64,000 nt of DNA from Rhodocytophaga aerolata (GTDB lineage Bacteria; Bacteroidota; Bacteroidia; Cytophagales; 172606-1): positions 161,796-225,795 of the forward strand of contig NZ_JAUKPO010000010.1 of the NCBI RefSeq assembly GCF_030503435.1, written 5' to 3'. Below are positions 7,858 through 17,050 of the stretch, one piece after another (positions within the stretch are counted from its first letter, which is position 1; every line of letters starts with the position of its first letter). The notes beneath the pieces are model-generated. The model was not told the origin of the DNA, did not search any database, and saw only the letters and a list, made by a program, of their open reading frames with translations. The translations under genes and the position numbers were made by a program.

Positions 7858-8679
7858 CTAGTTGTTTTTCAAAGGTTTGGTGAAATCCGGTTTTATAAGT
7901 TGCAAGGCTTGTCTGGCATCAATATAGGTAGACAATTCTTTCAGGGAGATTACCTGGTAATGATTAGCATGGAGGTATTGCAGGTATTGTTTAAACTGAG
8001 CAGGCGTAGTAGTTACCCAGGGGTGTTCATAATCGGGCACGCCGTGTAAAGTGAGCACCACAACTCTGCCATTTGCTGCCTGCCTGAAGGCATCCATAAT
8101 CTGCCCCATATTCTCCTGGGTGGTAGCCCAGCTGGGGATCAGGTAGGGATGGTCTGTCAGCGGATTATAGGGGCGGCTCCCTCCTGCCCTGGCAAACAAA
8201 TACCCGCGTTGCTGTAAAGTTTCCAATGACTGGGGCGTGAGGTCATAGCCTGGATAGGCAAAAGTCAGTGGTTTACCTAGTTGCAGGGAATCGCATTTGT
8301 GTTCGATATAGGCTAACTGGCTGGCAAATTCATCGTGTGTAAGGCGGCTAGGGCCTTTGTGTGTATGCGTATGGTTAGCTACTTCAAATCCCATTTTTCC
8401 CAGGTGCTGTATCTGTTTCCAGGTCATGTATTTGGTGGTATCCTGGTAATTAGGCGGAAACTCACAGACAAAGAAGGTTGCATTAAAGCCATATTCTTTT
8501 AGCAAAGGGGCCACATAGGTATAGTGTGTTACCGGGGCATCGTCGAACGTAAGAACCACTAGTTTGTCTGGAATAGGTTTCTTCACAATCTGTGCATTAC
8601 CAGGAAAGGCAAGGCCTAGAATACTCATGAACAGAATCAGTAATTTCCCGATAGGTAGTTTGTAAAAATATGGATACAT
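7858..8679 (-). CDS. Exported polysaccharide deacetylase (NodB-like)
   Basis: A 273-residue protein with a signal peptide (cleavage after FPGNAQ, near residue 30) and a NodB domain. Motif 1 is TFDDAP (Asp46, Asp47), motif 2 is the NHTHTH cluster (His103, 105, 107), motif 3 is FAYPGYDLTP, and VVLTLHGVPD supplies the late Leu/His motif. It probably removes acetyl groups from a glycan such as chitin oligomers or peptidoglycan in the periplasm. It is 30 bases downstream of the glycosidase-like lipoprotein gene, so the two are likely co-transcribed and act on the same glycan (inference). Confidence 0.85.
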   Translation of the reverse strand: MYPYFYKLPIGKLLILFMSILGLAFPGNAQIVKKPIPDKLVVLTFDDAPVTHYTYVAPLLKEYGFNATFFVCEFPPNYQDTTKYMTWKQIQHLGKMGFEVANHTHTHKGPSRLTHDEFASQLAYIEHKCDSLQLGKPLTFAYPGYDLTPQSLETLQQRGYLFARAGGSRPYNPLTDHPYLIPSWATTQENMGQIMDAFRQAANGRVVVLTLHGVPDYEHPWVTTTPAQFKQYLQYLHANHYQVISLKELSTYIDARQALQLIKPDFTKPLKNN

Positions 8680-8709
8680 GCTAAATACGTGTTAGGTGGA
8701 ATAAATGGA

Positions 8710-9825
8710 TTAGGGTTGGGTGTATCGCAGATCTTTGGAGGTAGCCAGCGCAATTACCCGGCCTTGGGAACCAACAGCCGTATAAAAATGATATACGGTT
8801 CCCTGCCATTTGATAACCCAGGGTTTGTGGGCATAGGTACTGTCATACGGTACTGACGGAGCTATTAAGTCTTCCCCTTCCCAGTCTGTCCAGTGCACTA
8901 AATCATACGAGCAGGCAAACCGGTCAAAGGCACCTGGTTTCCAGAAAGCTCCGAAATAAAATAGCACATACAGGTCATTGATTTTAGCAATCTGGGCATC
9001 GCCACAGATGCCGGCTTTTCTGGTTAGAATGGGTGCATCTCCCAACCGTTTCCAGGTAGTCATATCTTCTGATACAGCCATAGCAATACTTTCATAGTCT
9101 GCTTGTTTCCCTTTGGCATTGTAATACATCACAAACGGATAGCCGGTAAGCTTTTCTTTATCTTCTATAATTAAACTTTTATAAATCGTTAAGTTATCGA
9201 ACCAGCGGGCAGCGGAATCTACAGGAGCCAATACTGGCCTTGGGAATCGGCTCCATTCACTGGCAGAAGTTACGTCACTTGTACTGGCCATACCCACGGC
9301 TAACCGGCCTGCTTCGTAGCCTTCTTTCTCCCCTCCCAGGTATGATAGCCAGTAGTTGTCCTTGTAAGTAGCTACTTCATAGTTTCCTTCCCAGGTAATG
9401 TTTACCAACGATACATAGCCTGCCTTCTGGCTGGCATCCCAGGTATTTTGTGTATAAGAGAGTATTTTTCCATTCGTTTGCCAATGGAGCAGATCGTCAC
9501 TTTGCGCCAGGTAGGTTTCGTAGCCTTGTCCGTCAAATACAATATAGGTCATATACCACCGGTTACGGAACCGGAAAATGGTAGGGCTATCTATCAATTT
9601 GGTGGTATCGGGATGTTTTAGCACAATACCATACTTGTAGGGTGTTTTGATTTCCTCATAAATCTTCTGCATGGTTTCCCCAGATACTTTTTTACCTGGC
9701 GGGCTTGTTTGCTTCCCAGTACAGGATACCAGCAACAGCAGTAAACTCATGCCTAACAGGCATAACGTGTTGCTGACAGGAAGTCTGGTTGCTGAGGAAA
9801 AACGTGTAGAGTTGTTTGCTTGCAT
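8710..9825 (-). CDS. Five-bladed beta-propeller glycosidase-like lipoprotein (GH43/GH130-like)
   Basis: A 371-residue protein with a lipoprotein signal (LLLLVSC; Cys near residue 36). The rest shows the repeated blade pattern of GH43/117/130-type enzymes: SPTIFRFRNRWYMTYI, ETYLAQSDDLLHWQTNG, AVSEDMTTWKRLGDAPIL, GDAQIAKINDLYVLFYFG, FACSYDLVHWTDW, HKPWVIKWQGTVYHFYTAVG. The Asp in LIDSP is a candidate catalytic base. The exact family and substrate cannot be fixed by eye. It is the first gene of a pair with the deacetylase; lipid anchoring suggests action at the cell envelope. Confidence 0.75.
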   Translation of the reverse strand: MQANNSTRFSSATRLPVSNTLCLLGMSLLLLLVSCTGKQTSPPGKKVSGETMQKIYEEIKTPYKYGIVLKHPDTTKLIDSPTIFRFRNRWYMTYIVFDGQGYETYLAQSDDLLHWQTNGKILSYTQNTWDASQKAGYVSLVNITWEGNYEVATYKDNYWLSYLGGEKEGYEAGRLAVGMASTSDVTSASEWSRFPRPVLAPVDSAARWFDNLTIYKSLIIEDKEKLTGYPFVMYYNAKGKQADYESIAMAVSEDMTTWKRLGDAPILTRKAGICGDAQIAKINDLYVLFYFGAFWKPGAFDRFACSYDLVHWTDWEGEDLIAPSVPYDSTYAHKPWVIKWQGTVYHFYTAVGSQGRVIALATSKDLRYTQP

Positions 9826-10003
9826 GCGTTAACGTATGCAGCAATATGTAAAAAATAGATGGATGTGTCCAGCGGACTGAAAAATTTACACTTCCCAGAA
9901 GTCTATAAAAAATAATTTCGGTTTACTTGTGACTTTTTGCTCCTGCTTGCATTCTATGAGTGAAGGGAACACCGGCTAATCTGTACTTCTAACATATGTA
10001 TCT

Positions 10004-10540
10004 TTGGACGAACATCTACTTATTGAAGCTGCTAAAAAAGATTTAACTCAATTCAGCAGGCTGTATGATTTGTATTTTGAGCGAATTTTCAGATTTGTCT
10101 ACCGCCGGACAGATGATGAAATGGTAGCAGATGACCTCACTTCTCAAACGTTTCTCCAGGCAATGACACATTTAGCTGCCTACGAATACAGGCGTGTCTC
10201 CTTTGCTGCCTGGCTCTACAAAATAGCCATGAATGAGATACATCAATATTACCGGAAAACAAAAGCTACCCCCCTTTTCAGTCTGGACCAGCACTTACTA
10301 GAAACCCTGATGGAAGAAGGAGGATCTATAGTTCGGGAGGAGAACCTACAGGAACTCACAAAATTCCTTGAACAGTTACCCAGCCACGAAATCACTATGC
10401 TGCAACTCCGCTTTTTTGAAAGCAAATCGTTTAAAGAAATCGCCTACATCCTGGATATGAAAGAGAGTGCTGCGAAGATGTGTACCTACCGGGCAATACA
10501 GAAATTAAAAAAACACTTTGCTCAACTTACCGGCAACTAA
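10004..10540 (+). CDS. ECF-type RNA polymerase sigma factor
   Basis: A 178-residue two-domain sigma-70 family protein. Region 2 is FSRLYDLYFERIFRFVYRR...ADDLTSQTFLQAM and FAAWLYKIAMNEIHQYYRK; region 4 is LPSHEITMLQLRFFESKSFKEIAYILDMKESAAKMCTYRA. It starts at a TTG (10004): an in-frame stop lies at 9977-9979, no ATG occurs before region 2, and the N-terminus DEHLLIEAAKKD matches the usual ECF beginning. The next gene starts 4 bases after its stop and encodes a single-pass membrane protein with a short basic cytoplasmic tail, the likely regulator of this sigma factor. Confidence 0.9.
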   Translation: MDEHLLIEAAKKDLTQFSRLYDLYFERIFRFVYRRTDDEMVADDLTSQTFLQAMTHLAAYEYRRVSFAAWLYKIAMNEIHQYYRKTKATPLFSLDQHLLETLMEEGGSIVREENLQELTKFLEQLPSHEITMLQLRFFESKSFKEIAYILDMKESAAKMCTYRAIQKLKKHFAQLTGN

Positions 10541-10544
10541 TTGT

Positions 10545-12197
10545 ATGAAGCAACATGAAATTAAGATTCGAAAACAAAGTTTAGATACAGAAAGGATTCT
10601 GGCCAGGAAGAATTTTACCCAGCTCATGCACCGCTACCAGCGTACCAGATTCCGGCATCGGATGAGGTATGCAACCGGATTTTCCGGTGCGGTAGTTCTG
10701 TTGCTTACTATTATTTATTTTCTTTTTCAATCTCCGGCAGCCCTTACATCCGGCTCTCCGGAAAAAGTAGCTACTCATACACCATCACCTAAACAAACTC
10801 CTTCTATGGAGTCACTCCGGCCCAAGGATTCTATCCAAGGGAAGCAGCCACCGGTTATAGATAGCACAGTAGAATTGCATACGGAGGCAAAGAAAATTGA
10901 GAAAAGAACACCAGGAAAATCGGTTCAAACAGAAAAAGATACCTTAGCAAAAATCCGGGCAGAAGTCATGCCTGCCCAGACGCAAAACCTGGATGAGTTT
11001 CTGGCTTCTTTTATTGATAAGCCCCAGTTTTTTACTCTAGACGCAACTAAAGATACCGTACTTACAGGCAGCCAGGGAACCGTGGTAGAAATTCCGGCGA
11101 ACAGCTTTATGTTTGAGAATGGACAGCCCGACCCTAATAAGGTAGTTTTTCAGATACAAGAATTCTACAAACCCTCCGACATGGTGCTTGCCGGCTTAAC
11201 TACGACCAGTAATGGGTCGCCGCTGGAGAGTGGCGGAATGGTTAATATAACTGCTTCAGTGGAAGAAAAGCCGGTCTATTTGAAAAAAGATAAGCAGCTA
11301 ACCCTGAAATTCCCTTTCAAAGGTAAAAAGAAACCCATGAAACTGTTTACTGGCGAAAAACCGGCTTCTGGTACGGTCAACTGGCTACTTGCCCAGGCAG
11401 ATCTAACCCAGGAATCACCCATTTTCCAGGTAGTCGAACAACAACCTACCTTTGAAGGAGGCATGAAAGCATTCAATGAATATATTAAAAACAATCTCAG
11501 CTATCCTGTGGAAGCTCGCCGGGATGGCATTCAGGGTAAAGTATACATACAATTTGTTGTGGAACCAGATGGCAGTTTGAGCAATATTCAGATTCTAAAA
11601 GGCATACATGAAGCCTGTGACCGGGAAGCAGTCAGGCTAATTGAGAACTCCCCCAACTGGATTCCAGGCAAGCAGGGCGGTGTACCCGTAAGAGTACGAA
11701 TGGCTATACCGGTGTCATTTATACTTGACGGGGAACCCACTTCACCGAATGAGAACGTACTTACTCAACCCAGGCAATCTACCAGCAAAAAGCCTTCAAC
11801 CGGAAATACCAAAGATGCAGATTACTACTATATTCTGAAAAGCAACAAGCTTGGCTGGGTAAACTGCGATTACTTCCTTGTTTTAACCGGCCAGAAAACA
11901 AGCTTGCAGGTACCTCTACCAGAAGATAAAAAAGCTTCGGTGGTGGTTATTTTCAAAAACTACAAATCTGTATTACCAGCTAACCGCCGCTCGGGAGCAA
12001 CCCTGATTTTTGACGGAATTCCGGTAAATGAAAAACTAGTGGTTTTGGGTTTGAAGCTGGTAAATGAGGTGCCTATGATAGCCTTCCACGAAACCAGTTT
12101 AACTCAATCGCCTGCTGAACAACTGGCCCTGGAATTTAAGCCCACCACTAAAAAAGAATTTAACACTCAATTAAAAAAGCTACTGGATACAAAATAG
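10545..12197 (+). CDS. Single-pass membrane protein with a TonB C-terminal domain, paired with the ECF sigma factor
   Basis: 550 residues from the ATG at 10545; a frame extension to 10518 would overlap the sigma gene. Residues 1-44 are a basic cytoplasmic tail, 45-62 a membrane helix, 65-145 a Pro/Lys/Thr-rich linker. Residues about 160-285 form a beta-rich unit (TVVEIPANSF, EFYKPSDMVLAGLTTTSNG, LESGGMVNITA) that I have seen in other Bacteroidota exported proteins. Residues about 300-394 are a TonB C-terminal domain (FEGGMKAFNEYIKNNLSYP, GKVYIQFVVEPDGSL, PVRVRMAIPVSFIL). The last 120 residues (YYYILKSNKLGWVNCDYF...LEFKP) look like the second half of the same Bacteroidota unit. A role as anti-sigma factor fused to an energy-transducer-like domain is inference; no known anti-sigma motif is visible. 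Confidence 0.75.
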   Translation: MKQHEIKIRKQSLDTERILARKNFTQLMHRYQRTRFRHRMRYATGFSGAVVLLLTIIYFLFQSPAALTSGSPEKVATHTPSPKQTPSMESLRPKDSIQGKQPPVIDSTVELHTEAKKIEKRTPGKSVQTEKDTLAKIRAEVMPAQTQNLDEFLASFIDKPQFFTLDATKDTVLTGSQGTVVEIPANSFMFENGQPDPNKVVFQIQEFYKPSDMVLAGLTTTSNGSPLESGGMVNITASVEEKPVYLKKDKQLTLKFPFKGKKKPMKLFTGEKPASGTVNWLLAQADLTQESPIFQVVEQQPTFEGGMKAFNEYIKNNLSYPVEARRDGIQGKVYIQFVVEPDGSLSNIQILKGIHEACDREAVRLIENSPNWIPGKQGGVPVRVRMAIPVSFILDGEPTSPNENVLTQPRQSTSKKPSTGNTKDADYYYILKSNKLGWVNCDYFLVLTGQKTSLQVPLPEDKKASVVVIFKNYKSVLPANRRSGATLIFDGIPVNEKLVVLGLKLVNEVPMIAFHETSLTQSPAEQLALEFKPTTKKEFNTQLKKLLDTK

Positions 12198-12222
12198 CCA
12201 GGCCACGATATGCCCGATGAGC

Positions 12223-13062
12223 TTACTCAAAAATAATGGTTTTGTTTCCGTAAATGAACACCCTGTCTTCCAGAACCAGTTTTAAGGCTTTTGCCAGCAC
12301 CAGTTTTTCCACATCCTTACCGGCCATAGCCATCTGGGCGGTACTCTGGCTATGATTTACATGGGTTACATCCTGCGTAATAATGGGGCCTTCGTCCAGG
12401 TTATCATTGACAAAATGGGCTGTGGCTCCTATAATTTTTACGCCCCGGTTATAGGCCTGGCGGTAGGGATTGGCCCCAATAAAAGCAGGCAAAAAGGAAT
12501 GGTGAATGTTAATTATTTTGTTGGGAAACCGCTGCGTAAATCCGGGCGTTAACACCCGCATAAATTTGGCAAGGATCAGGTAATCTGGCTGGTAAGTTTG
12601 GATAACCGCTGCTAGCTGTTCTTCATGTGTCTCCCGGCTGATGCCCTCATGCGATATATAATGAAAGGGTACGCCAAATTGCCCGGCTAAGGGCTCCAAT
12701 ACCTGGTGGTTACCAATAACCGCCCGGATATTCATAGGCAATTCCCTAAATGCATGCCGGATCAGCAGATCACTTACACAATGATGTTCTTTGGTTACCA
12801 GGATAACTACATTTTTTACTTGTTTAGCCGTAAGGTAGATCCGGGCCGTGTTGGGCAGAATCCCTTGCAGCCCGTACATAATTTTGTCCGGATTGGTCTT
12901 GCCTGAAAACACAGTACGCATAAAAAATTGCCCATTCTCCTTGTCTACAAACTCATCGTTGCGGATAATGTTGAGCTGATTGTGGTAGAGCACCCCGGTA
13001 ATTTTATGCACCAAGCCTGTTTCATCCGGGCAGTCTATCCGCAAAATATATTCATCAGGCAT
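12223..13062 (-). CDS. purU: Formyltetrahydrofolate deformylase
   Basis: A 279-residue protein hydrolysing 10-formyl-tetrahydrofolate to formate and tetrahydrofolate, balancing one-carbon pools. Residues 5-80 form an ACT domain (YILRIDCPDETGLVHKITGVLY); the rest is the formyl-transferase fold with NIHHSFLPAFIGANPY, GATAHFVNDNLDEGPII and VTHVNHS. The catalytic His of HHSFLP and the Asp of LDEGPI are present. Length matches E. coli PurU (280). It converges on the sigma/TonB operon with 25 bases between stops. Confidence 0.95.
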   Translation of the reverse strand: MPDEYILRIDCPDETGLVHKITGVLYHNQLNIIRNDEFVDKENGQFFMRTVFSGKTNPDKIMYGLQGILPNTARIYLTAKQVKNVVILVTKEHHCVSDLLIRHAFRELPMNIRAVIGNHQVLEPLAGQFGVPFHYISHEGISRETHEEQLAAVIQTYQPDYLILAKFMRVLTPGFTQRFPNKIINIHHSFLPAFIGANPYRQAYNRGVKIIGATAHFVNDNLDEGPIITQDVTHVNHSQSTAQMAMAGKDVEKLVLAKALKLVLEDRVFIYGNKTIIFE

Positions 13063-13181
13063 AGGCAGACTTGGAAATTTGAAGATTAAACATTAGAAAT
13101 AGCACTGATCCGTATGCTCTATATCCGACTATTCCACAAAATCTTTGTATCAATAAAAATTGAATAGCAATTTGGTTGTAG

Positions 13182-13619
13182 CTACTTTTTAACTATCTCC
13201 ATACTAATTATTTTCTGAAAGACAAATGCATGATTATGAGTAAATAAATGACCGCATTTAGCATCTGATATATATTTACCTACTCCTTTAATCAACAAAT
13301 ACATAGTTTGGGGATTGTGAATCACCGTACTATATTTATCTTTAACATCTTTTGGTTGCTGATTAAAGTTTTTAATATCAAGGCATAAGGGTGGCAAATT
13401 TTTACAGTTCTCTTTATTTGAACCAAGAAACATATAATCTTTATTAGATCCACTGAAAATTCCTTCAATGTAAACAACTTTATTTAGGTGGGCTGGTAAA
13501 TCGCAAAAGCTTACTTTATCAAACCTTTGATATCTGTTTTTATTTGATGGAGCGCAATCCACTAACACAAGCAGACCTAGTAGTGCAGAAATATTTCTGT
13601 TCACCCATCTCATTTTCAA
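13182..13619 (-). CDS. AT-rich predicted lipoprotein of unknown function
   Basis: A 145-residue protein with an N-terminal hydrophobic segment ending LLVLVDC, a fair lipobox; the mature part has several further Cys. I do not recognise the fold; VVYIEGIFSG...MFLGSNK near the middle suggests a small beta-barrel. A 60-base hand count inside the gene gives 15 G+C, far below its neighbours, hinting at recent acquisition. It is transcribed alone between purU and the SMP-30 gene. Confidence 0.5.
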   Translation of the reverse strand: MKMRWVNRNISALLGLLVLVDCAPSNKNRYQRFDKVSFCDLPAHLNKVVYIEGIFSGSNKDYMFLGSNKENCKNLPPLCLDIKNFNQQPKDVKDKYSTVIHNPQTMYLLIKGVGKYISDAKCGHLFTHNHAFVFQKIISMEIVKK

Positions 13620-13669
13620 AAATATTGCAATAGTGAAGCTTATTATACCTATGCTAAAGTAATATCTAC

Positions 13670-14584
13670 TTAATATGCTCCTTTTACTTTCATCGGCAAA
13701 ACGAAGACAGATTCAGAGGCCGTAATAAACAGCATATCGCGGTTTTTGCCTCCGAAACACACATTGGCTGTCCATTTGGCAGGCACCTCAATCTGGCCAA
13801 TCTTTTCGCCTTTCGGGTTATATATACTTACACCTTTTCCGGCCATATAAATGTTGCCTTGCGTATCGATAGTCATGCCGTCGATTACTTCTTCGGCAAA
13901 TGGCTGGCGGTTAGTGAGGCTTCCGTTGGCACCAATATCATATCTGAATATAGCTTTGTTGCCCATATCGGCTACATATAAGTATTTCCCATCCGGGGTG
14001 CCAATAAGTCCATTGGGTTTTTTTATTTCCATATCCACTAAAACCGGCTCTTTTTTGCCTTTAGCTAAATAATAAAGCTTTTCTCCGTTCATTCCTGGAT
14101 CAGGGCTTTTCCGCTCCCAATACTCCCTTTGAAAATACGGATCAGTGAAGTAAATGCCGCCTTTTGGGTCAATCCATAGGTCATTTGGCCCATTGAATGT
14201 GTGCCCTTGATAGTCTTTTAACAACACCGTCACCTGGCCTTTTGGGCTGATAGACCAGAGTTCATTTTTCTCATCTGCACACGTAATCAGGTTGCCTTGC
14301 TTGTCGAAAAACATGCCATTGGAGCGGCCGGCTTTATCCAGAAACACAGACAATTTTCCATCGGTACTATACTTCCATATCTTATTATTGGGCTGGTCGG
14401 TAAAGTATACATTGCCTTGCTTATCTACTGCCGGGCCTTCTGTAAAACTGAACTGGCTGGATACCAGCTTGGGAGTAGCTTCTCCAGCTACCAAGGAACT
14501 CAGCTCCTGGCTATAGGTAGTTATAGATAGGCTAACCAGCAACAACAAGATCAGGCTTCGTATAGGGGTGAAAGGGTTTTTCAT
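13670..14584 (-). CDS. Exported SMP-30/gluconolactonase-like beta-propeller
   Basis: A 304-residue protein with a signal peptide (SITTYSQ cleavage) and a six-bladed propeller of the SMP-30/LRE type: FTEGPAVDKQGNVYFTDQPNNKIWKY, GRSNGMFFDKQGNLITCAD, FNGPNDLWIDPKGGIYFTDPY, KPNGLIGTPDGKYLYVADMGN, VIDGMTIDTQGNIYMAG. The Glu of TEGP and the Asn/Asp of GPNDL and DGMTID are the usual divalent-metal ligands. The family hydrolyses sugar lactones. It lies 48 bases downstream of the alpha-galactosidase gene, so the two probably form an operon; a sugar lactone downstream of galactoside breakdown is inference. Confidence 0.85.
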   Translation of the reverse strand: MKNPFTPIRSLILLLLVSLSITTYSQELSSLVAGEATPKLVSSQFSFTEGPAVDKQGNVYFTDQPNNKIWKYSTDGKLSVFLDKAGRSNGMFFDKQGNLITCADEKNELWSISPKGQVTVLLKDYQGHTFNGPNDLWIDPKGGIYFTDPYFQREYWERKSPDPGMNGEKLYYLAKGKKEPVLVDMEIKKPNGLIGTPDGKYLYVADMGNKAIFRYDIGANGSLTNRQPFAEEVIDGMTIDTQGNIYMAGKGVSIYNPKGEKIGQIEVPAKWTANVCFGGKNRDMLFITASESVFVLPMKVKGAY

Positions 14585-14632
14585 AAAATGTGTTTAAAGT
14601 TAGGGTAGATAGATAAGTATGAGTAAAAGTAG

Positions 14633-16864
14633 CTACTGAACTTCCGTAATTTCCAGAATAACACTCGTCCGGCGGGCATTCACCCCGGGATTAAAACCAA
14701 TCGTCATCAAGTAGTTGCCAGAATAACTGGTTTCGCCAGAAATGGTTGTTTTGGTGTTAGGATACAGGTTAATTTCCTTTACGGTGTATTTTTTATCCGG
14801 GTGCAGGCCACCAAGTTTTACCGGCGACAAACTGCCATCGCCATACCTGTTGGATACCAGGTAACTAAACATCACCGCCCGGTCTTTGGCTTCATTTACA
14901 TACATCAGGGAAGCAAAATCATTTTCCTGCGGACTGGCCAAGCGGTACAAATCTCCATGCCATACCACTTCACTAATAGATTTATAGGTACTCACAGCAT
15001 TCTGGCAGAATTTAAGGTCCTCTGGCTTCAGTTCACTTACCACAATATCGAAACCCAGTTTGCCCATCATGGCTACGTCGGTGCGGAATTTAATGGGTTG
15101 CTTACCCCAGTCGGTTACGTGATTGTCGTGCGAAATGGCCGGGAAGAAATACGAATACTCCCACTGAATAAAAATGCGTTCCAGCGGATCAGTATTGTCG
15201 CTGAGCCAGAATTCCGTAAAATATTGCAGAGCCGCATAATCTACACGGCCTCCCCCACCAGAACACAGCATCATAGGCATATCCGGATACTTGGCCCGGA
15301 AGCGTTGCAGCACTTTATACAGGCCTTTTACATACTCTACATACAGATGCGACTGTTTGTCTTTCAGGTAGGCAGAGTGGGCATTGTAGATTACGGCATT
15401 ACAATCCCACTTGAAAAAAGCCACATCCGGATTTTTCGTAAGAATATTATCCAGTACGCCAAACACAAAATCCTGCACTTTGGGGTTGCTTAGGTCCAGC
15501 ACCAGCTGGTTGCGGTAGAGGTGCTCTGGCCGCTGCGGTTCACGAATGACCCAATCCGGATGTTTTTCATACAATTCACTTTTGGGATTCACCATTTCGG
15601 GCTCTACCCAGATGCCGAATTTTACCTGATTATTCTGGGCTTCTTTCACCAGGTAGCCAATGCCATGCGGCAGTTTCTGCACATTCTCCTGCCAGTCGCC
15701 CAGGCCGGCTTTGTCGCTGTTGCGGGGATATTTGTTGGCAAACCAGCCATCATCCAGTAGAAACATATCTACGCCCAGTTTTTTGGTGTCTTTGATGAGT
15801 TCGGCCAGTTTGGGTTCGTTGAAGTCGAAATAGGTAGCTTCCCAGTTGTTGAGCAAGGTAAGGCGGGAACCGTTGCCGTTCATTATTTTGTATTTACGGG
15901 CCCAGCGGTGCATGTTGCGGCTGGCTTCCCCCTTGCCCTTATCAGAATACGTATACACAAACATGGGTGTTGTAAATTCCTGGCCCTTGCCTAAGGTATA
16001 AGCAGACGCATGCGGATTGATTCCGGCAATAATGCGCAGGTTGTTCAGCGGGTCTACTTCCAGATCTACCCGGAAATTGCCCGACCATTCTACGGAGCCA
16101 AACAGTACGCGGCCTTCGTCTTCGGAGGCGGCTTTATCTAAAGATACCATAAAGGTTGGCGGCTGATACAAGTTAGCCCTGGTACCTAGTTTGGTGTCCA
16201 GTACTTTGATGCCAGAAGTCAGGCGGATTTCTTCTGGTTGCATTTCTTTGGCCCAGTCGCCGTGGTAATGTTTCAGCCAGTAGCTATTTGCCTTCATATA
16301 CAGATTTGCCGAGGCATATTTATGCAAGGTTACATTGCCTTTTTCGTTGTTCTTTATCACCGACCACTGCTCAATCACATTTTCTTGCGCATAAACTTTA
16401 TAATAGAGCATAACCTCCAATGCATACACCGGATCGCGGAGCAGGATGTTAGTGGTAGATACATTGTTGTCGGTTTTTTGCACCTGGTGGCTTACGTATT
16501 GAAGATCCAGAGAAGTATTGCCATCGGCATGCGTTACCCAGATGGCAGGCTCTACCAGGTTGCGGGAACCACTGGGCGTATAGGCAGCATTTAATATACC
16601 CGAATAATCATCTCCTTGGCGGTACATGGCCGGTGCATATTGGTATTCAGAAGCATTGTTCAGCTTGGTACCAAAATAAAGTATACCTACCCGTTTATCT
16701 GCATCCACACCTAACGCCAGGCCATAATGCTGTGTTTCGATAGGAATAACGGTAGAAGACTGGGCATACGCCCCAATCAGGCATAGACTCATTAGGGGAG
16801 ACAGTACGGCTGTTACTTTAACCAAAAAGGCAAAAGTACACCTACCGGCAAAGGTATATTTCAT
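14633..16864 (-). CDS. Exported GH36 alpha-galactosidase
   Basis: A 743-residue protein with a signal peptide (LIGAYAQ). N-terminal beta-supersandwich domain (about 40-310), then the TIM barrel: VDMFLLDDGWFANKYP (near 365-380), KFGIWVEPEMVNP, FFKWDCNAVIY with the nucleophile Asp487, CSGGGGRVDYAA, and FWLSDNTDPLERI with the acid/base Asp556. These are the complete GH36 set (alpha-1,6-galactosides such as melibiose or raffinose-type sugars, or galactomannan side chains). Substrate length preference cannot be read. It leads a two-gene operon with the SMP-30-like gene. Confidence 0.93.
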   Translation of the reverse strand: MKYTFAGRCTFAFLVKVTAVLSPLMSLCLIGAYAQSSTVIPIETQHYGLALGVDADKRVGILYFGTKLNNASEYQYAPAMYRQGDDYSGILNAAYTPSGSRNLVEPAIWVTHADGNTSLDLQYVSHQVQKTDNNVSTTNILLRDPVYALEVMLYYKVYAQENVIEQWSVIKNNEKGNVTLHKYASANLYMKANSYWLKHYHGDWAKEMQPEEIRLTSGIKVLDTKLGTRANLYQPPTFMVSLDKAASEDEGRVLFGSVEWSGNFRVDLEVDPLNNLRIIAGINPHASAYTLGKGQEFTTPMFVYTYSDKGKGEASRNMHRWARKYKIMNGNGSRLTLLNNWEATYFDFNEPKLAELIKDTKKLGVDMFLLDDGWFANKYPRNSDKAGLGDWQENVQKLPHGIGYLVKEAQNNQVKFGIWVEPEMVNPKSELYEKHPDWVIREPQRPEHLYRNQLVLDLSNPKVQDFVFGVLDNILTKNPDVAFFKWDCNAVIYNAHSAYLKDKQSHLYVEYVKGLYKVLQRFRAKYPDMPMMLCSGGGGRVDYAALQYFTEFWLSDNTDPLERIFIQWEYSYFFPAISHDNHVTDWGKQPIKFRTDVAMMGKLGFDIVVSELKPEDLKFCQNAVSTYKSISEVVWHGDLYRLASPQENDFASLMYVNEAKDRAVMFSYLVSNRYGDGSLSPVKLGGLHPDKKYTVKEINLYPNTKTTISGETSYSGNYLMTIGFNPGVNARRTSVILEITEVQ

Positions 16865-17022
16865 ACAAAACCAGGTTAACTTGAATGGAGGTTGTTCTAT
16901 ATTTCCTTGAATCAGGCAAATTACAAGTTAGTTGGGATTGTTTGATACTTTATGTGGAAAAAATTGGAGTACCCGGTAATGAGGATAAGCCTATCTGTTT
17001 CTAAAAGCTTTGGTATTTCCAC

Positions 17023-17050
17023 AAAAAAAGAGGCTATTACATAGCCTCTT
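17023..17050 (-). terminator. Intrinsic terminator overlapping a stop codon
   Basis: A perfect 10-base stem, AAGAGGCTAT (17028-17037) and ATAGCCTCTT (17041-17050), with a 3-base loop. On the minus strand it is followed by a run of T (the A-run at 17023-17029). The stop codon of the gene at 17037-17507 lies inside the hairpin. Confidence 0.85.

Noticed and set aside
9999..10006. TATCTTTG, a TAnnTTTG-like element at the start of the sigma gene
   Set aside because: It overlaps the first codon of the sigma factor, and no TTG is found at the right distance upstream. A promoter here would remove the needed N-terminus.
14801..15493. A 230-codon plus-strand frame opposite the alpha-galactosidase
   Set aside because: The minus-strand enzyme has full catalytic motifs across this stretch; the plus frame has no domain features.
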